This document shows positions 26,423-37,584 of a stretch of 64,000 nucleotides of DNA, piece by piece (the first letter of the stretch is position 1; every line of letters starts with the position of its first letter). The stretch is from Burhinus oedicnemus (lineage: Eukaryota; Chordata; Aves; Charadriiformes; Burhinidae). Both the position numbers and the translations under genes were made by a program. The stretch spans positions 1,708,202 through 1,772,201 of the forward strand of contig VFFE01007212.1 of the NCBI GenBank assembly GCA_008921705.1. Direction: 5' to 3'. The notes under the pieces were generated by a model. That model searched no databases. It saw nothing but the letters and a program-made list of their open reading frames with translations, and was not told the DNA's origin.

Positions 26423-27797
26423 GATCTTAACCCTTAAAAATCCATAGGCCCTGATGTTATCCACCCAAGGGTGTTAAGGGAGCTGGCTGACGTTGTTGTG
26501 AGGCCACTCTCCATAATCTTTGAGAAACTGGGGAGATCAGGGATGTCCCAGAAGACTGGAAGAAGGCTAATGTCACCCATCTACAACAAGGGCTTAAAAG
26601 AGGATCCAGGAAATTATAGGCCCATCAGTCTTACTTCAGTCCCTGGGAAAGTTCTGGAACGAATCCTCCTGGGGGCCATTCACAAGTCAAATGAAGCACG
26701 TGATTGGGAAAAGCCAGCATGGATTCACCAAGGCCCAATCGTGCTGACAAACCTGATCGCCTTCTACAACAAAGTAAAGCGCTCAGTTGATGTGGGATGA
26801 GCGGTGAACATTGTCTACCTGGATTTCTCCGAGGCTTTTGACAGGGTTCCCCACAGCCTCCTCCTAGAGAAACTGATGTGTTAAGGTCTAGTCAAGTGGC
26901 CTGTGCGGTGGGTGGGGAACTGGCTGACAGGCCACACCCAGAGGGTGGTGGTAAATAGCTCCTTTTCAAACTGGCAACCTGTCACAAGTGGGGTCCCCCA
27001 GGGATTGATGCTGGGCCCAACACTGTTTAATATCTTCATAAGTGATCTGGATGATGGGATCAAGTGTACCCTGATGAAGTGTGCTGATGATACCCAACTG
27101 AGTGGGGAAGCTGCTGGGGAGCAGCTCTATGGAAAGGGACCTGGGGTCCTGGTGGACAACAAGCTCAATATGAATGAACAGTGTGCTGCTGCGGCAATGA
27201 AAGCCAACAGGTTGCACGGGTTACATCAACAAGGGCATCACCAGCAGAGATAAAGAAATATCATTATCCCACTCTACTGAGCGCTTGTCAGGCCACACCT
27301 GGAATACTGTGTTCAGTTTTGGTCCCCGCTAGACGAAAAAGACATGGACAGGCTGGAGAGGGTCCAGAGAAGGGCCACAAAGATGATCAGGAGATTGGGA
27401 AGCCTACCATATGAGGAAAGGCTGAGATAATTGGTTTTGTTCAACCTTGAGAAAAAAAGGCTTAGGGGAGACCTTATCGCCATGTTCCAGTATTTAAAGG
27501 GTAGCTAAAATAAGATAGAGACTCCCTTTTTACAAGGAGTCATGTGGAAAGGACGAGGGGTAATGGATACAAGTTACTCCTGGAGAGATTCTGATTGGAA
27601 ACAAGAGGAAAATTTTTCACAATGAGAACAATCAGCCATTTGAATAATCTCCCCAGGGAAGTGGTGGATTCACCAACACTGGACACTTCTAAGATTCAGC
27701 TGGACAGGGTGCTAGACCATGCTTTTGCCAAGAAAGGTTGGACCAGATGATCCTTGAGGCCCCTTCCAACCTGGTATTCTATGACTCTATGATTGGT
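26423..27797 (+). mobile_element. CR1 LINE, 5'-truncated, with partial reverse transcriptase relic
   Basis: About 1.4 kb of CR1 in + orientation. Broken reading frames show reverse-transcriptase landmarks: YLDFSEAFDRVPHS near 26816, SGVPQGLMLGPTLFNIF near 26985, and CADDTQLS near 27080, where functional copies have F/YADD. Stop codons at 26798 (TGA) and 26881 (TAA), plus frame changes, show it is dead. The 3' end is complete, with CCTTCCAACCTGGTATTC and a final TATGACTCTATGATT tail. It is the largest transposon relic in the window. Confidence 0.92.
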
Positions 27798-30700
27798 AAT
27801 ATTCCATAAAAATGGAAAGTCAAGCCTGGGATCAAAAAAAAAGGGGAAAAAAAAGAAAAAAAGGAAGAGGCTAGTTATACATTATAAAACTGTAAAGTTG
27901 CACAGTAACTGTGTGAGATCATTTGTTCAAAGAAGGCTGCATAAATCTAAAAACCACCTTTTTCCAGATGCACATCACCCATGACAACTACGAATAGGTC
28001 TGTGATTCCACAGGGAGTTCAGCAGATCTTATTGCTGCAGAAGTGAGGAAATCTTGCTCCCCTCCATTCTCACACACCCTCTCCCTCCTCTATCCTACCC
28101 CATCTTTCCCTTTCGCTCAGGCCAAGCTGCACTGTCCCAGCCATATTCTGGCTCTCATCAAATCTGGCTGATTTAACTCATTGAAATGTCAGAAAGCTCT
28201 TCATTGTTTTTTCCTGGTCTTGTTTTCCGTTATTTCAGTGAATTAAAGTGACACAGAAGTGTCTGACAAGTGCTGAAACTGGCACAAGGTTAACAGTGGG
28301 AGCGTGGCCAGGAATAGGGTGACACAGAAGGGGAGAACAACCTGTTTTCAGCAGTGGTGAGCTCTCTGTGAATGCAGCAGTTTAGGGAGCTGTACCCAAC
28401 TGGTGGTGGAGTCTTTAGGACTCAGCTTTACATAAAGAGAATAGTCCTTTGACTTTAGTGGTTTGCTTCTGTTAACACTGGTTTAGCAGTTATGTGCAGA
28501 TAGGCTAGGTATACAGGAACAAGTGCTGCTAATAGAGCTGCTCGGAGTATCTGCAGAAACTCTCAAACCCAATTCTTCAAGGGTGAACATATTGTCTAAC
28601 CTCAGCTCTGTTCTTGGATCATTCACAGGGAAACCAGAGATGTTTGTATAGCTGCCCAGTGAAAAACTTGGCTGGCCTTATTACTTTTCTTTCCGTGGAT
28701 GCTGCCCACCAAAGCACAGTGCAAATATATGAACAGTGAAGTGGCTGTTCAGTCTGCAAGCTTGTAGGAGCACGTACTTATATGAACACAAACATTTTTC
28801 CCCAATTTAGCAAAGGAAAAAAGAATACATACTGAAAAATGGCATTTCAAAATCAAGATAAGCGACCTGATATAACTGTCTAACATCAACTCGAGAGAGA
28901 GGTAAGCATGGGAAATTTTTACTTCCATGTAGCTACATAAGGTCAGACTATGAAGCCCCCACTTGCAGTTTACCTCGGCTACCTACAGAGAGTAGAGTCT
29001 TCCTGCGGTTGTAGAGGATGGAGACAGATGAACTGTGAAGGGGTTAGTGTAACACAAATACATAAGGATAGTTTATTTATTTTGAAAATTGCTCTTTGGG
29101 GAGAAAAGCAGAAGCATCCATTTCTGTACAAAACAGAATGGTTTTTCATTTAAAGATCATAAGAACAGAAAATAAGTAAAATACCCAAATTTGAGAGATG
29201 GACAGACATGTCTGGCTTTATCAGCTGGAGACAGCATGAAATACATTATTAAACATCACCATCTACTGGATGCCAGCATTTATTCCTTACAAAGGGAACC
29301 CTAAGCTTCTATGCTGAATTAACTCGTCAGACAAGCCTCTGTTTTTGCAGATCTGACACTGCTTATATAGTTATTCGCAGGCCAAGGTTTGTGGACCTTT
29401 TCAGCACCAGGTTGGGAAAAGATTTTCAGCACTATGAAAACAAACACCAAAAGTTCTGGGTGATACAATACGGACTGTGAAATTGTTAATAAGCCACAAT
29501 GGGAACTTAAAACAAGACGATGGGGGTAGCCAGGCATGGGGGCAACAGCATCGTTTGGGTAATCAGTTTGTTTTCCTGTAGTACGTTTGTGCAGACACAC
29601 ACAGACACACGTGCACAGCACGGACCTGCACGGTTGCCCCCCTGGGTAGCACGTGCTCATGGCAGTTCCATAGTTTTGAACATTATCTGCTCACTCTCTC
29701 AGCTGTGCAGATAATGTTCAATCGTATTTATGTGATTTTACAGCATCAGGACTAGCAGCGAGGCTCACGGAGCTTGCTGAGGGCAAAAGGCACCAGTGCA
29801 GGTTGTACTCCCCTGCTGCGGCTGCTGGGCTGGCCCTGCCGGCCAGTGAAGGATGCTCCTTCCCTTCCCCACTGAGGGCAGAAGTCCCTGGCCCCACAGT
29901 GAAGGATGGCCCTTTCCTTGCCTGATGCCCACTCCCCCTTGCGTCTTTCCCCACCTCCTTTTTTCTTCAAGCTTCAGAGAAGCCACAGCACTGTGTGGCA
30001 AGGATAAAAAACGGGAAAGTTGTCTTGTTTGAATTGCTGGTAGTTAAAACTGTTCCTTGTAATGAGTCACAGGAAATCAGAAATGGAGCTTCGGAAAGAG
30101 CTAGATTCCTGCTATGTCAAGGCAAAGAGAATGACAAAGACTAATGATAATGAGAAATTACTTTATTATTTCCTTGTGGAATGCTGGTATGTACCATACC
30201 TTACTGTTATTGTACTGTCACCATATTTGGAAAGAAATAGGTGCTAGAGTCCACCAAATATATGAGGTGAAACAGTTTCCAACACTCACGTAAACATTGT
30301 GAAGTTACACAGGAAGATATCAATAACAAATTGTATTTCTATTGCATTTACCTTCCAAACCTTTTTCAGTTCAGTACACAGAATCCCTGAAGTAAATTGT
30401 TGTTCCTGGGAAGTCACACTAATATAAGCAAAGGTGAAAACATTTTGTTTCAATGTGCTGTGTTGGCAACAAGAAAACAGAACATTGCAGCAAGATGACA
30501 TGGTGCAATACCTGAGTGCTGATATAAAAGATATTTAACATGTAAATTATGAACAATAATTCTACTGTGTTGCAGAGCACATGTATGGGAGCATTTACTC
30601 CAGGATGTATAACAGAATCTGTTCAATTTTGGAGGGATTACACCATTACAAAATTCACCTAAAACTAAGCAAAACTTCCTAGGCTCTCAATACCGACAAA

Positions 30701-31350
30701 GAAGAGAAACAGATTTGCAAGAGGATGATTTGTTTCGGCGGGTAATGTGCCTGGTATGAATTATCCCTTGGAGATACCTTTTCTTCTCCACTGGCTATAA
30801 AGGGAGACTGAGGTGACCAGATTAGACTCAGAAAACTAACTCTGAGACAAAGTTAAACAAGATGTATCCCATGCTTCATGTCCAGGGACAAATACCATGA
30901 TTGCAATTAACATACGTAAGTGCAATTTTTAAATAGGAAAATAACAAACAGATATATGTGGATATATGTTTTAACAGTTCTATTTCATAATTTAGATTTC
31001 ACTCAGTAATGAGCAGTATTAATAGAATCCCAATTCTCAACGGACCCACCACCAAATGGTAATAAAAATTCCTAGGCACTAGCAGTGCTGTAATGTCCGT
31101 GGTACTTACAGCTCCAGCTAGCCCAGCTCTGCATCTGCCCCCTCCCTTCCATCTCCCAAAGGCTCAGATCATACATCTTGGGTGGACTGTCCACTCCAGC
31201 AGCAGGGGGTTCAAACAGTGCATAGGATCGCCCACATGCCTTAGCTTTTTGTGTCCCTCCTTTGCTCCAGCAGACGGACACACACTCAGAGCAGGTGTGT
31301 GGATCCCAAAAGACGATTGAGCTAGGGAGAGGTTGTGTGCTGGAACAGTC
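27798..31350. other. Intergenic, no gene seen
   Basis: An A-rich run at 27833-27868 follows the CR1 end. A GC-richer stretch (about 29750-29960) contains a repeated CAGTGAAGGATG, and its overlapping minus-strand frames look like composition effects. Confidence 0.55.
29676..29721. repeat. Perfect 15-bp inverted repeat (hairpin)
   Basis: TTGAACATTATCTGC at 29676-29690 is the exact reverse complement of 29707-29721, with a 16-base loop between. No tail or neighbouring gene explains it as a terminator. It could be a small fold-back element or a structured RNA. Confidence 0.85.
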
Positions 31351-31444
31351 GTGGTTTGGGCCAGATTGGCCACCGAGGCCTCAAGGAGAGGAGGGAGACA
31401 GAGCATCTGTTGTTCATCTCGGTGGCCAATCCGGCCCAAATCAC
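31351..31444 (+). mobile_element. Fold-back element related to LTR ends
   Basis: Two 27-base arms, 31351-31377 and 31418-31444, are reverse complements with two mismatches and enclose a 40-bp loop. The right arm and loop resemble the 3' end of the 4944-5672 LTR (shared GAGCATCTGTTGTTC, then a CCAATC.GCCCAAA.CA end). It could be a small non-autonomous element or a remnant in which both termini of an LTR survive. No clear target duplication was found, although GGAACAG occurs on both sides. Confidence 0.6.
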
Positions 31445-33239
31445 AGCACTCAATTCCAGGAACAGAAGAAGAAGATGAGGAGGTCTCAGTGCTCTCTGAC
31501 TCACTTTATTTTGCAGCCTGTACCAAACAATAAAGTCACCAAGAGCTCAAATGTGGATTTAATGATGAGAAAAAGAAAATTATATCCCAGACCAACGCAA
31601 ACCACCCTGAGCCTCCCTGGCCTCACTTCCAAACAGTTCAGCAGTGCACAGTAGTGTTTGATTCTAGTGTTAGGAAATTCCCATCCCTGTGTCTAAGGCG
31701 CTGCTTAGCAGAAACCAACCTCCTGACTCATACAGGATGGGAGCCATGTTCCCAGCTCCCTGGGAAACTTGAGACCCACCTCTTCTCAGCTGTGGCAGCA
31801 AGTATTCAAAGCACAGACGAGAATCAGATTTAGCTGTTGGGAAAGGCTTTTATTTCTTATGGCATTACTACCTTAAATACCTATTTTTTAGGCAGAACAT
31901 GAAATATCTTGCTCTAAAATTACCGCTTCTTTGGCTCCTAAGACACCTACAGAACATCTACCTGTAATCAACTTAAATGTGAGGATATTCTCCCCATCTG
32001 CTGCAGTATTTGTTAGATGCCGCTGTGCCGATTCACGCACAGTGCAGGGAGAAAAGCACACCCTGCTGCAGGAGGATTAGTCCAAGAGTCTAGTCTTCTA
32101 AACACATTGAGGCTGTAGGTGGACAGTAGCTTAAAACTTGAGTTAGATCCCAAAGATTTGTTTCCAGCATGGAATCCATTTTGCAAGTTTTGGGTTTGCA
32201 GCTCAGAGATGTTTGCTAAAAAGGACTCAGAGCACTCTTCTAGCCATGATACTAGCCTTGGAAGAGAGTACAAGGATAAGAATGCTAAGCGATAATAAAA
32301 GCAGTATGTTTTGTTTATATGAAATATGAGCTTTTCATCAGGATGAATGCTTCTGAGATTACATCAAACAACAGAAAACTACAAATTAACTCCTTGAGGT
32401 AAAAAGAGTAGGACACAGTGTGCTAGCTGTTTTGTAAGAGACCTTTTCAGTTGCCTCAAATCAATACCTTCAATGGGCAGGTGTGACAACTTCTCACATT
32501 TAAGGTCCAGTAAACAAAAGATGGATTCGTGATGATTTGCTTATGCTGGAACAGGTACTTCAGAATGCATTAGTGAGGCAAGGGCTCTAGGGAAGTCAAG
32601 CAGATGAACAAAAATAATAGCAAAGTTGTCACTGAAGGCAAAGTTGAGGTCTGGCTCAGCAGACTCGCAAATGAACTTGAAAATGGAAGCAACATGGTAC
32701 AAAGAGAAAGGTAGGAACTGGATGGAAGCAGGAATGGTCTGAAAGAAGGTAATGAGAGATAAAACAAGTAAGATAGAAGATGCAGACCAAAGCTAGGGCA
32801 ATTGTTTTAGTCACAAGAGTGTGAAAGTATAATGATTTTTAAGGAAGTTATAAATAAAATTGTGAAGTCGCAAAGAAAATTACTTGAGATTGCAAACCTG
32901 TGGACCACTCCCTGGGGTTTTTGGCTGGGTTTGGCAGTCTATGTTGGGAGTTCCATGGTGCCAGTAAAATACCACAGATATACGATGCAGGTACCAGAAA
33001 TATGACAATTAAAACTACTCTGAGAATTCCGTGACAGCAGAGCATGACATGGTGACCGCTGAGTAGGTATACTCTGAGGAATGGAAAAGAAACTTTCCAC
33101 TGGGATACAAAAAGGCAAAAATAAGTTCAAGCAAAGAGAAAAACATAAGTTGAAAAGACTTGGGAGGCAGGAGCAACACTGGGAGGTACGAGGAGATGCA
33201 AGAAATTGGTACAGTCAGCTTAATGGTACTGGTTTGGTT
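31445..33239. other. Intergenic, no gene seen
   Basis: No coding signal recognised and no repeat that I can name. Confidence 0.55.
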
Positions 33240-33605
33240 TTAGTAATGATATGACAGAGAGTCGGAAAGGAGACATGATAACAGTCCTCAAATACTGAAA
33301 AAGCGATGAAAATAGAACGAGAGTAATCATGTTCTTAGATAGAAAAAAGAAGCAATGGACACAAGCCGAAGGGAGATTGTTTAACACTACTGAACATTTT
33401 TCATTAACAGATGATCCGGGTATGTGTGACCCTCCATCACTGGAGATCTTTAAGAATAAGTGAGACAAACAGTTTTGGAAATCAGACAGGTATAAGAATA
33501 CCTGTCTGTAATCCTGCCTTGTTTCCACTGGAAGGGATGGGATGGACAAGATGATCTCTATCGATCCATTAAGTCTTTCAGGACTATAGCCCATGACTGT
33601 GAAAA
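33240..33605 (+). mobile_element. Old CR1-type LINE 3' end
   Basis: Diverged CR1 3'-end text in + orientation: GGAGACATGATAACAGTCCT, AAGAAGCAATGGACACAAGC, CCATCACTGGAGATCTTTAA, TGGACAAGATGATCTCTATC. It is clearly older than the copies at 22.0 and 26.4 kb. It underlies the chance 181-codon minus-strand frame at 33220-33765. Confidence 0.65.
33483..33508. repeat. 11-bp hairpin with 4-base loop inside old CR1 end
   Basis: CAGACAGGTAT (33483-33493) pairs exactly with 33498-33508 around AAGA. It lies within the CR1 3' region, where LINE RNAs often have structure. Confidence 0.6.
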
Positions 33606-35739
33606 TGAGTCTGAATAAGGGAATAAGCAAAAATTTCAAGAACGTCATCAGGAATAAGTGGCAGAGGATAAGATAATGAACTTGAACACTGTATGTCCAC
33701 ATTGCCAAGCACACCTCCAGCACTAGTATCAACAGGAGGGACAGGCCCATAATGACAAGGGTCATAGGCTAGTTCAGCTGAGCAGCAGTCCCTGTGACTT
33801 TGTGAACAGATACAGCACCAACCTCCAACTATAGAAAAATATTTTCTATAAAGCAAAAGGATTTGGCTGTTTTATTGCTGTGTGAGTGAACAATTAAAAC
33901 ACCACAATTTCCCTTTGCTTGCCAGGATTAATATTTCCATCCTACAGTTTACTTTAATTGCCAGTGATTTCATATAGAACCTTTTTAAAACAATTTGAGT
34001 TTATTAAAGAGCACTGTCTGTCCCCTGTCAGAGGAAAATACTTTATATTTCATTTATTGTATGTTACTTATTAATAAAATCCCTTCTTTCTATTAATTAT
34101 AGAGTAGATATGTTTGCTCACATATTGGCACTGGATGATGTACCTGTTCTTGTGCATGCTTTAAACATTATGTGTTTACTTAGGAGCACTGGCCTATCCA
34201 CTTTTCTTTCTTCACAACTGCAAATATAAGCTCAGTTTTATACAGAGCTGGTAACACCACACAACAATCTTTCACTGGCCTTGGAAGAACAAGTAGGGGA
34301 TGGTTTGTATGAGCCAGAAAAGGTTACTAGGTCCAAGGAGAGTTTCTCGTTACTGAAAAAGCTATTAAAATCATCATCAGTTTTAGGTAAAGCTTATTAA
34401 ATAAGTGTCTAGCCCTAAGAAGGGACAGGGAGGGACTACAAATTGTTGTTGCCCCAGGGTGGAAACTAGCTGGTCCCTAGACCAGACCCCTTACTCAGTT
34501 AATTCCTGTGTTGATGGTGGCTAGAATTCATTAGCGTCACTGAGGATATTCTGACATCATAGCAAAGGAGAAACCTGCTCTTATGCAACAAATAACTACA
34601 TGTAGCTCCATATTACCAAAAAGACAATGGCACATTGGATTTTACTCACAAAAGATTCAACACAACAATTAGTAGCTGGGAGATTTTATTATACTGTAGA
34701 AATACTGATCCTCGTGAGCCAAATTCTGAAGTATTCGGGTCAGCCAAAAGTCACAGAGAAGTCAGAGGGTCAAATGCAATTTTACCATAACCTCAAAACA
34801 AAGCCATTGAAACCAGAAGCTGAACTGTCTCAGCGAGTTATGCTAAGAACTGATGCACTGACAAAGTCATGTATGAACATAGGCATATGGACAAAGTCAC
34901 ATATAGCATCACATATGAAGCAAGAAGGGGACATGGGAACAGTGAGGGAATGTTTGAATAGAGTAACCAGTAAGGAAGGAAATGTGTTTTACACAGTTAA
35001 GGGAAGAGGTGTTCGTAGAAGCAGCAGAAAGTTCAGGCTAAATGCCATTTTTGACTCTGAGACTCTCTCACGGGTCCTCCTCATTTCTGAAGTCCGTCAT
35101 TCATACTCATGACTCGGTTTTGGGTGTTGCAGGAGATACGGGCACACCCGATACGGGTGCAATATAGCTGATAGCTGGTCTGATAATGCATCTGTGCTGG
35201 AGTGGAAGTTGTAATACTCTGCTGCTTTGTACTGCTGGTGGGATCCATGAGTTGAGGTGCAACAGAAGACTGGAAGAAAGAAGAAGGAAGAACAGCTCTT
35301 CACAAGCTTTGTCTCTGCGACAGCCCAATACTACCCGATGGCTGGAAGAATGCCTCTAACATTCATCTAATACAGCGTTTCAGGGCTGCTTGCCCTCACA
35401 AGCCATACTACAATTTCTCAGCACTTACCTGGGAGGAGCACGATGCCCAAGATTTAGCTTTAACAAGAACGTATTCAAACAGTGGATATTGCAGTAATCA
35501 GGCTAATTTTCCATCCTACTGACAACTTTGCTCTCTGGAAAAAGCAGGGACCACCTTTCTGTGATTGTCCCCTGCCATCTCCCTCAGTCAGCATGCTGAA
35601 ATGGAGCAAAGCAAAGACACGTCTGCCAGATCAGTGTGATTTATTTGTACGAAATCAAGCTGTTTGGTTCCAACACCCACAAAATCACACTAGGAAACAA
35701 CGGAACACTAACAGACAGTGCCCAGGAGGGTCCCATGGC
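33606..35739. other. Upstream flank of RFX6, no gene seen
   Basis: AT-rich. A 161-codon plus frame (34627-35112) has no recognisable domain and no splice or Kozak support. The region may hold RFX6 control elements, but none can be named from one sequence. Confidence 0.5.
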
Positions 35740-36410
35740 CTGTCAGCCACGGCCCGCTCCCCCTCTTGGCCTTGTGGCTGTCAAGAAGGCCGCTGCGAGG
35801 AGCGGAGCCGCCGGCGGGGGATGAAGGGAGCCCCCGTGGCCGCCCCCTTGCCCCCGCCGCGGCGGGGCGGCGGGCCAAGAGCTGCTCCCTGAGACACGGG
35901 AGAGCCACCGCCGGCGGGAGTTAATCATTAAGTCCCCAGCAGATCCGCTCCGGGCCAGCTCCCCTGAACCTCCCGGGCCTCCATCCATGCCCCGTCCCCT
36001 CCCGGCCAGGCGCGACCAGCCTGACTGAGCGCCGCGGCGGGCGGGGAGGCGGGAGGCAGGGACGGGGGGGACCTCCGGGACCCCATCCAAGGCGGAGCCC
36101 TCTCCGGGCGCGGGGGAGCTGCCGTGAGGGAGGGAGTGGCGCCCGCGGGCCCGGCCGCCTCTGCCCGCACGGGAGCCATGCAGCCTCCCTGGAAGACGCC
36201 GTAGGGCACACCCGTCCCCCCGCCGCCCCCGCATCGCCTCTCCTCCCCTCAGGCTGCCGGCGTCGGCGCTTGGCTGACACCGTCTCCCGCCGAGGTGACA
36301 CAGCCCCGCACAAAGGGCCGGCGCGGCCCATGCCCCAGCCGGCGCCCCCCTCGCCCTAAGGCCGCCGCCGCCGCGCCCGCTCCGTCCCGTCCCGTCCTCT
36401 CCCACCGCCC

Positions 36411-36455
36411 ATGGGCACCGCCTGCGCCGCGGCGGAGCGGAGCGGGCGCCGGTGA
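36411..36455 (+). other. Upstream ORF of 14 codons before RFX6 start
   Basis: An ATG in good context (CGCCCATGG) opens a 14-codon frame rich in Ala and Arg that ends in TGA at 36453-36455, five bases before the RFX6 ATG and in a different frame. If transcription starts upstream of 36411, this could lower initiation at the main ATG. The transcription start is not known, so the functional reading is inference. Confidence 0.4.
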
Positions 36456-36460
36456 GGAGC

Positions 36461-36659
36461 ATGGCCAAGGGACCCGAGCAAGAAGACGCCTTCCTGCACC
36501 TCCCGGCCGCGCAGGCGGTGTCCTCCGCCGCGCAGGAGGAGTGCTACGCGGGCTTGGTGGGGCGAGGCTTGCTCCCCTACGCCGAGGAGGGGCTGTGCGC
36601 CGCGGCGGGCGCCGAGAGGGGGCTCCCGGAGCCGGCGCTGCCCGCAGGCATCAAGTCAG
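36461..36659 (+). CDS. RFX6: RFX6 coding exon 1 (residues 1-66)
   Basis: This exon encodes the N-terminus, beginning [18 protein letters not shown], which matches the start of known RFX6 (MAK.PE.ED.FL). It is acidic and low in complexity and lies before the DNA-binding domain. I chose the ATG at 36461 because it is the first in-frame ATG, sits in a good context (GAGCATGG) and aligns with the family start. The in-frame GTG nine bases upstream is not a plausible vertebrate start. The exon ends in TCA-G followed by the donor GTAAGA and leaves phase 1. It lies wholly inside a CpG island, which is normal for this gene and explains its high GC. The transcription start cannot be placed from the sequence; no clear TATA box is seen. 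Confidence 0.95.
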
Positions 36660-36944
36660 GTAAGAGGCGGGGTGCCGGCAGCGTTCCCTTGTCTGCCCGC
36701 CGCCAGGGCAGGTGCGGCGGGCGCCCGAACCGTCGCCGCTGCTCGGGGTCCGGCGGGGACGCGAGGCGGGGGCGGCTGCCTTGGCCTCGGGGCGGCCGGG
36801 CTCGTCCCCTCAGGCGGCGGCGGGCAGGGCGGCCGGTTAAACGGGCGCCTGCGGGGCCGCAGTGGCGTCGGGAGGAGGCGGCGGCGCTGCCTGGCCCTAA
36901 CGATGCCCTGGGGTTTCTCTTCTTGTCCCCCCCGCGGCGCTCAG
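36660..36944 (+). other. RFX6: RFX6 intron 1, 285 bp, stop-free and in frame
   Basis: Bounded by donor GTAAGA and an acceptor ending CTCAG. It is 285 bp, a multiple of three, GC-rich and free of stop codons in the RFX6 frame, so the reading frame continues from exon 1 through to exon 2 if it is retained. A retained form would add 95 Arg/Gly/Pro/Ala-rich residues. Known RFX6 proteins lack such an insert, so splicing is the normal state. Confidence 0.9.
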
Positions 36945-37101
36945 AAACACGCTTTAACCGCGAAGCCCTCTCCTCGGAAGAAGAGGATGCAGATACTGGC
37001 GATGGCGCACTGAAAGCCGCGGACCGGAGCCCGGCTGCGAAGAAGAGCATCGCGCAGATCATGAAGGACAAGAAGAAGCAGACGCAGCTCACCCTACAAT
37101 G
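36945..37101 (+). CDS. RFX6: RFX6 coding exon 2 (residues 67-118)
   Basis: The acceptor is a pyrimidine-rich stretch ending CTCAG, and the exon starts in phase 1. It encodes a linker with the conserved acidic block SSEEEDAD, then a lysine-rich stretch ([13 protein letters not shown]) that opens the RFX DNA-binding domain. The TGG tryptophan codon at the end is split by the intron (TG/G), with donor GTAGGG. The spliced product keeps the same length as human RFX6 from this point to the tryptophan, which supports both splice sites. The SSEEEDAD motif, conserved in human RFX6, is good evidence for RFX6 identity. Confidence 0.95.
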
Positions 37102-37496
37102 GTAGGGCTCCGGCCCCGGCGGCCACCCCCCGCTGCCCGCCCCCCGCCCCGGGGGCCGCTCGGCGGGGACACCCCGCGCTGCCAGCCGGCAGGAGTGTCC
37201 CCCCGGCCCGAAGGGACGTTTCTTTAAAAGCTGAGCCGGCAAGGAGGGTTACACCTCGCAGCTCTTTTAGAAATAGTTGTCATCTGTGGGGTTGATGTTC
37301 GGTTAGCTGGGTTTGAGGGGTTTTTTTCCGGATAAGCCTCGTCTATAAATAGCGATATCCACCTCCAAATTCCCGATTTTTTAAAGTAGCAGAGGTTTAT
37401 CAGTTAACAGAAATCTCTGTCAGATACTCACACTACATGGCTATTGATGAAATGTATCGAAAAAATGTAGAAATGAAAAATTACTTAAGAATTACA

Positions 37497-37584
37497 TTTG
37501 TGAATGAATGTTTTTGTTATCCTTTAAGGCTATGACAGATTTTGTGAATGGCTGTTTTAATTATCCTTTAAGGCTATGACAGAT
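37497..37584 (+). repeat. RFX6: 44-bp tandem duplication in RFX6 intron 2
   Basis: Two direct copies, 37497-37540 and 37541-37584. The last 24 bases (TTATCC...GACAGAT) are identical and four differences lie in the first 20. A recent local duplication 400 bp into intron 2. Confidence 0.9.

Larger units (their letters stand above)
35740..37250. promoter_or_regulatory. RFX6: CpG island over RFX6 promoter, exons 1-2
   Basis: A sharp shift from AT-rich flanks to very GC- and CpG-rich sequence, ending equally sharply near 37250. It covers about 700 bp upstream of the RFX6 ATG, exon 1, intron 1 and exon 2. Such islands mark vertebrate promoters. I see no clear TATA box at a useful distance, so dispersed initiation is likely (inference). 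Chance open frames of up to 241 codons on both strands here are effects of base composition. Confidence 0.85.

Noticed and set aside
26471..27253. Reverse-transcriptase-like frames as a functional gene
   Set aside because: Stops, frame changes and an altered F/YADD motif show a dead CR1 LINE, not a host gene.
33220..33765. 181-codon minus-strand frame with hydrophobic stretches
   Set aside because: Largely overlies an old CR1 3' end read on the wrong strand; no start context, splice sites or known domain.
34627..35112. 161-codon plus-strand frame upstream of RFX6
   Set aside because: No recognisable domain, no promoter or splice support, and composition like the AT-rich surroundings.
36452..36460. 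Start of RFX6 at the in-frame GTG nine bases upstream
   Set aside because: The ATG at 36461 has good context and matches the family start; GTG initiation is not expected here.
35743..36468. 241-codon minus-strand open frame over the RFX6 promoter
   Set aside because: Same composition effect in the RFX6 island; overlaps RFX6 exon 1 by only a few bases and has no recognisable domain.
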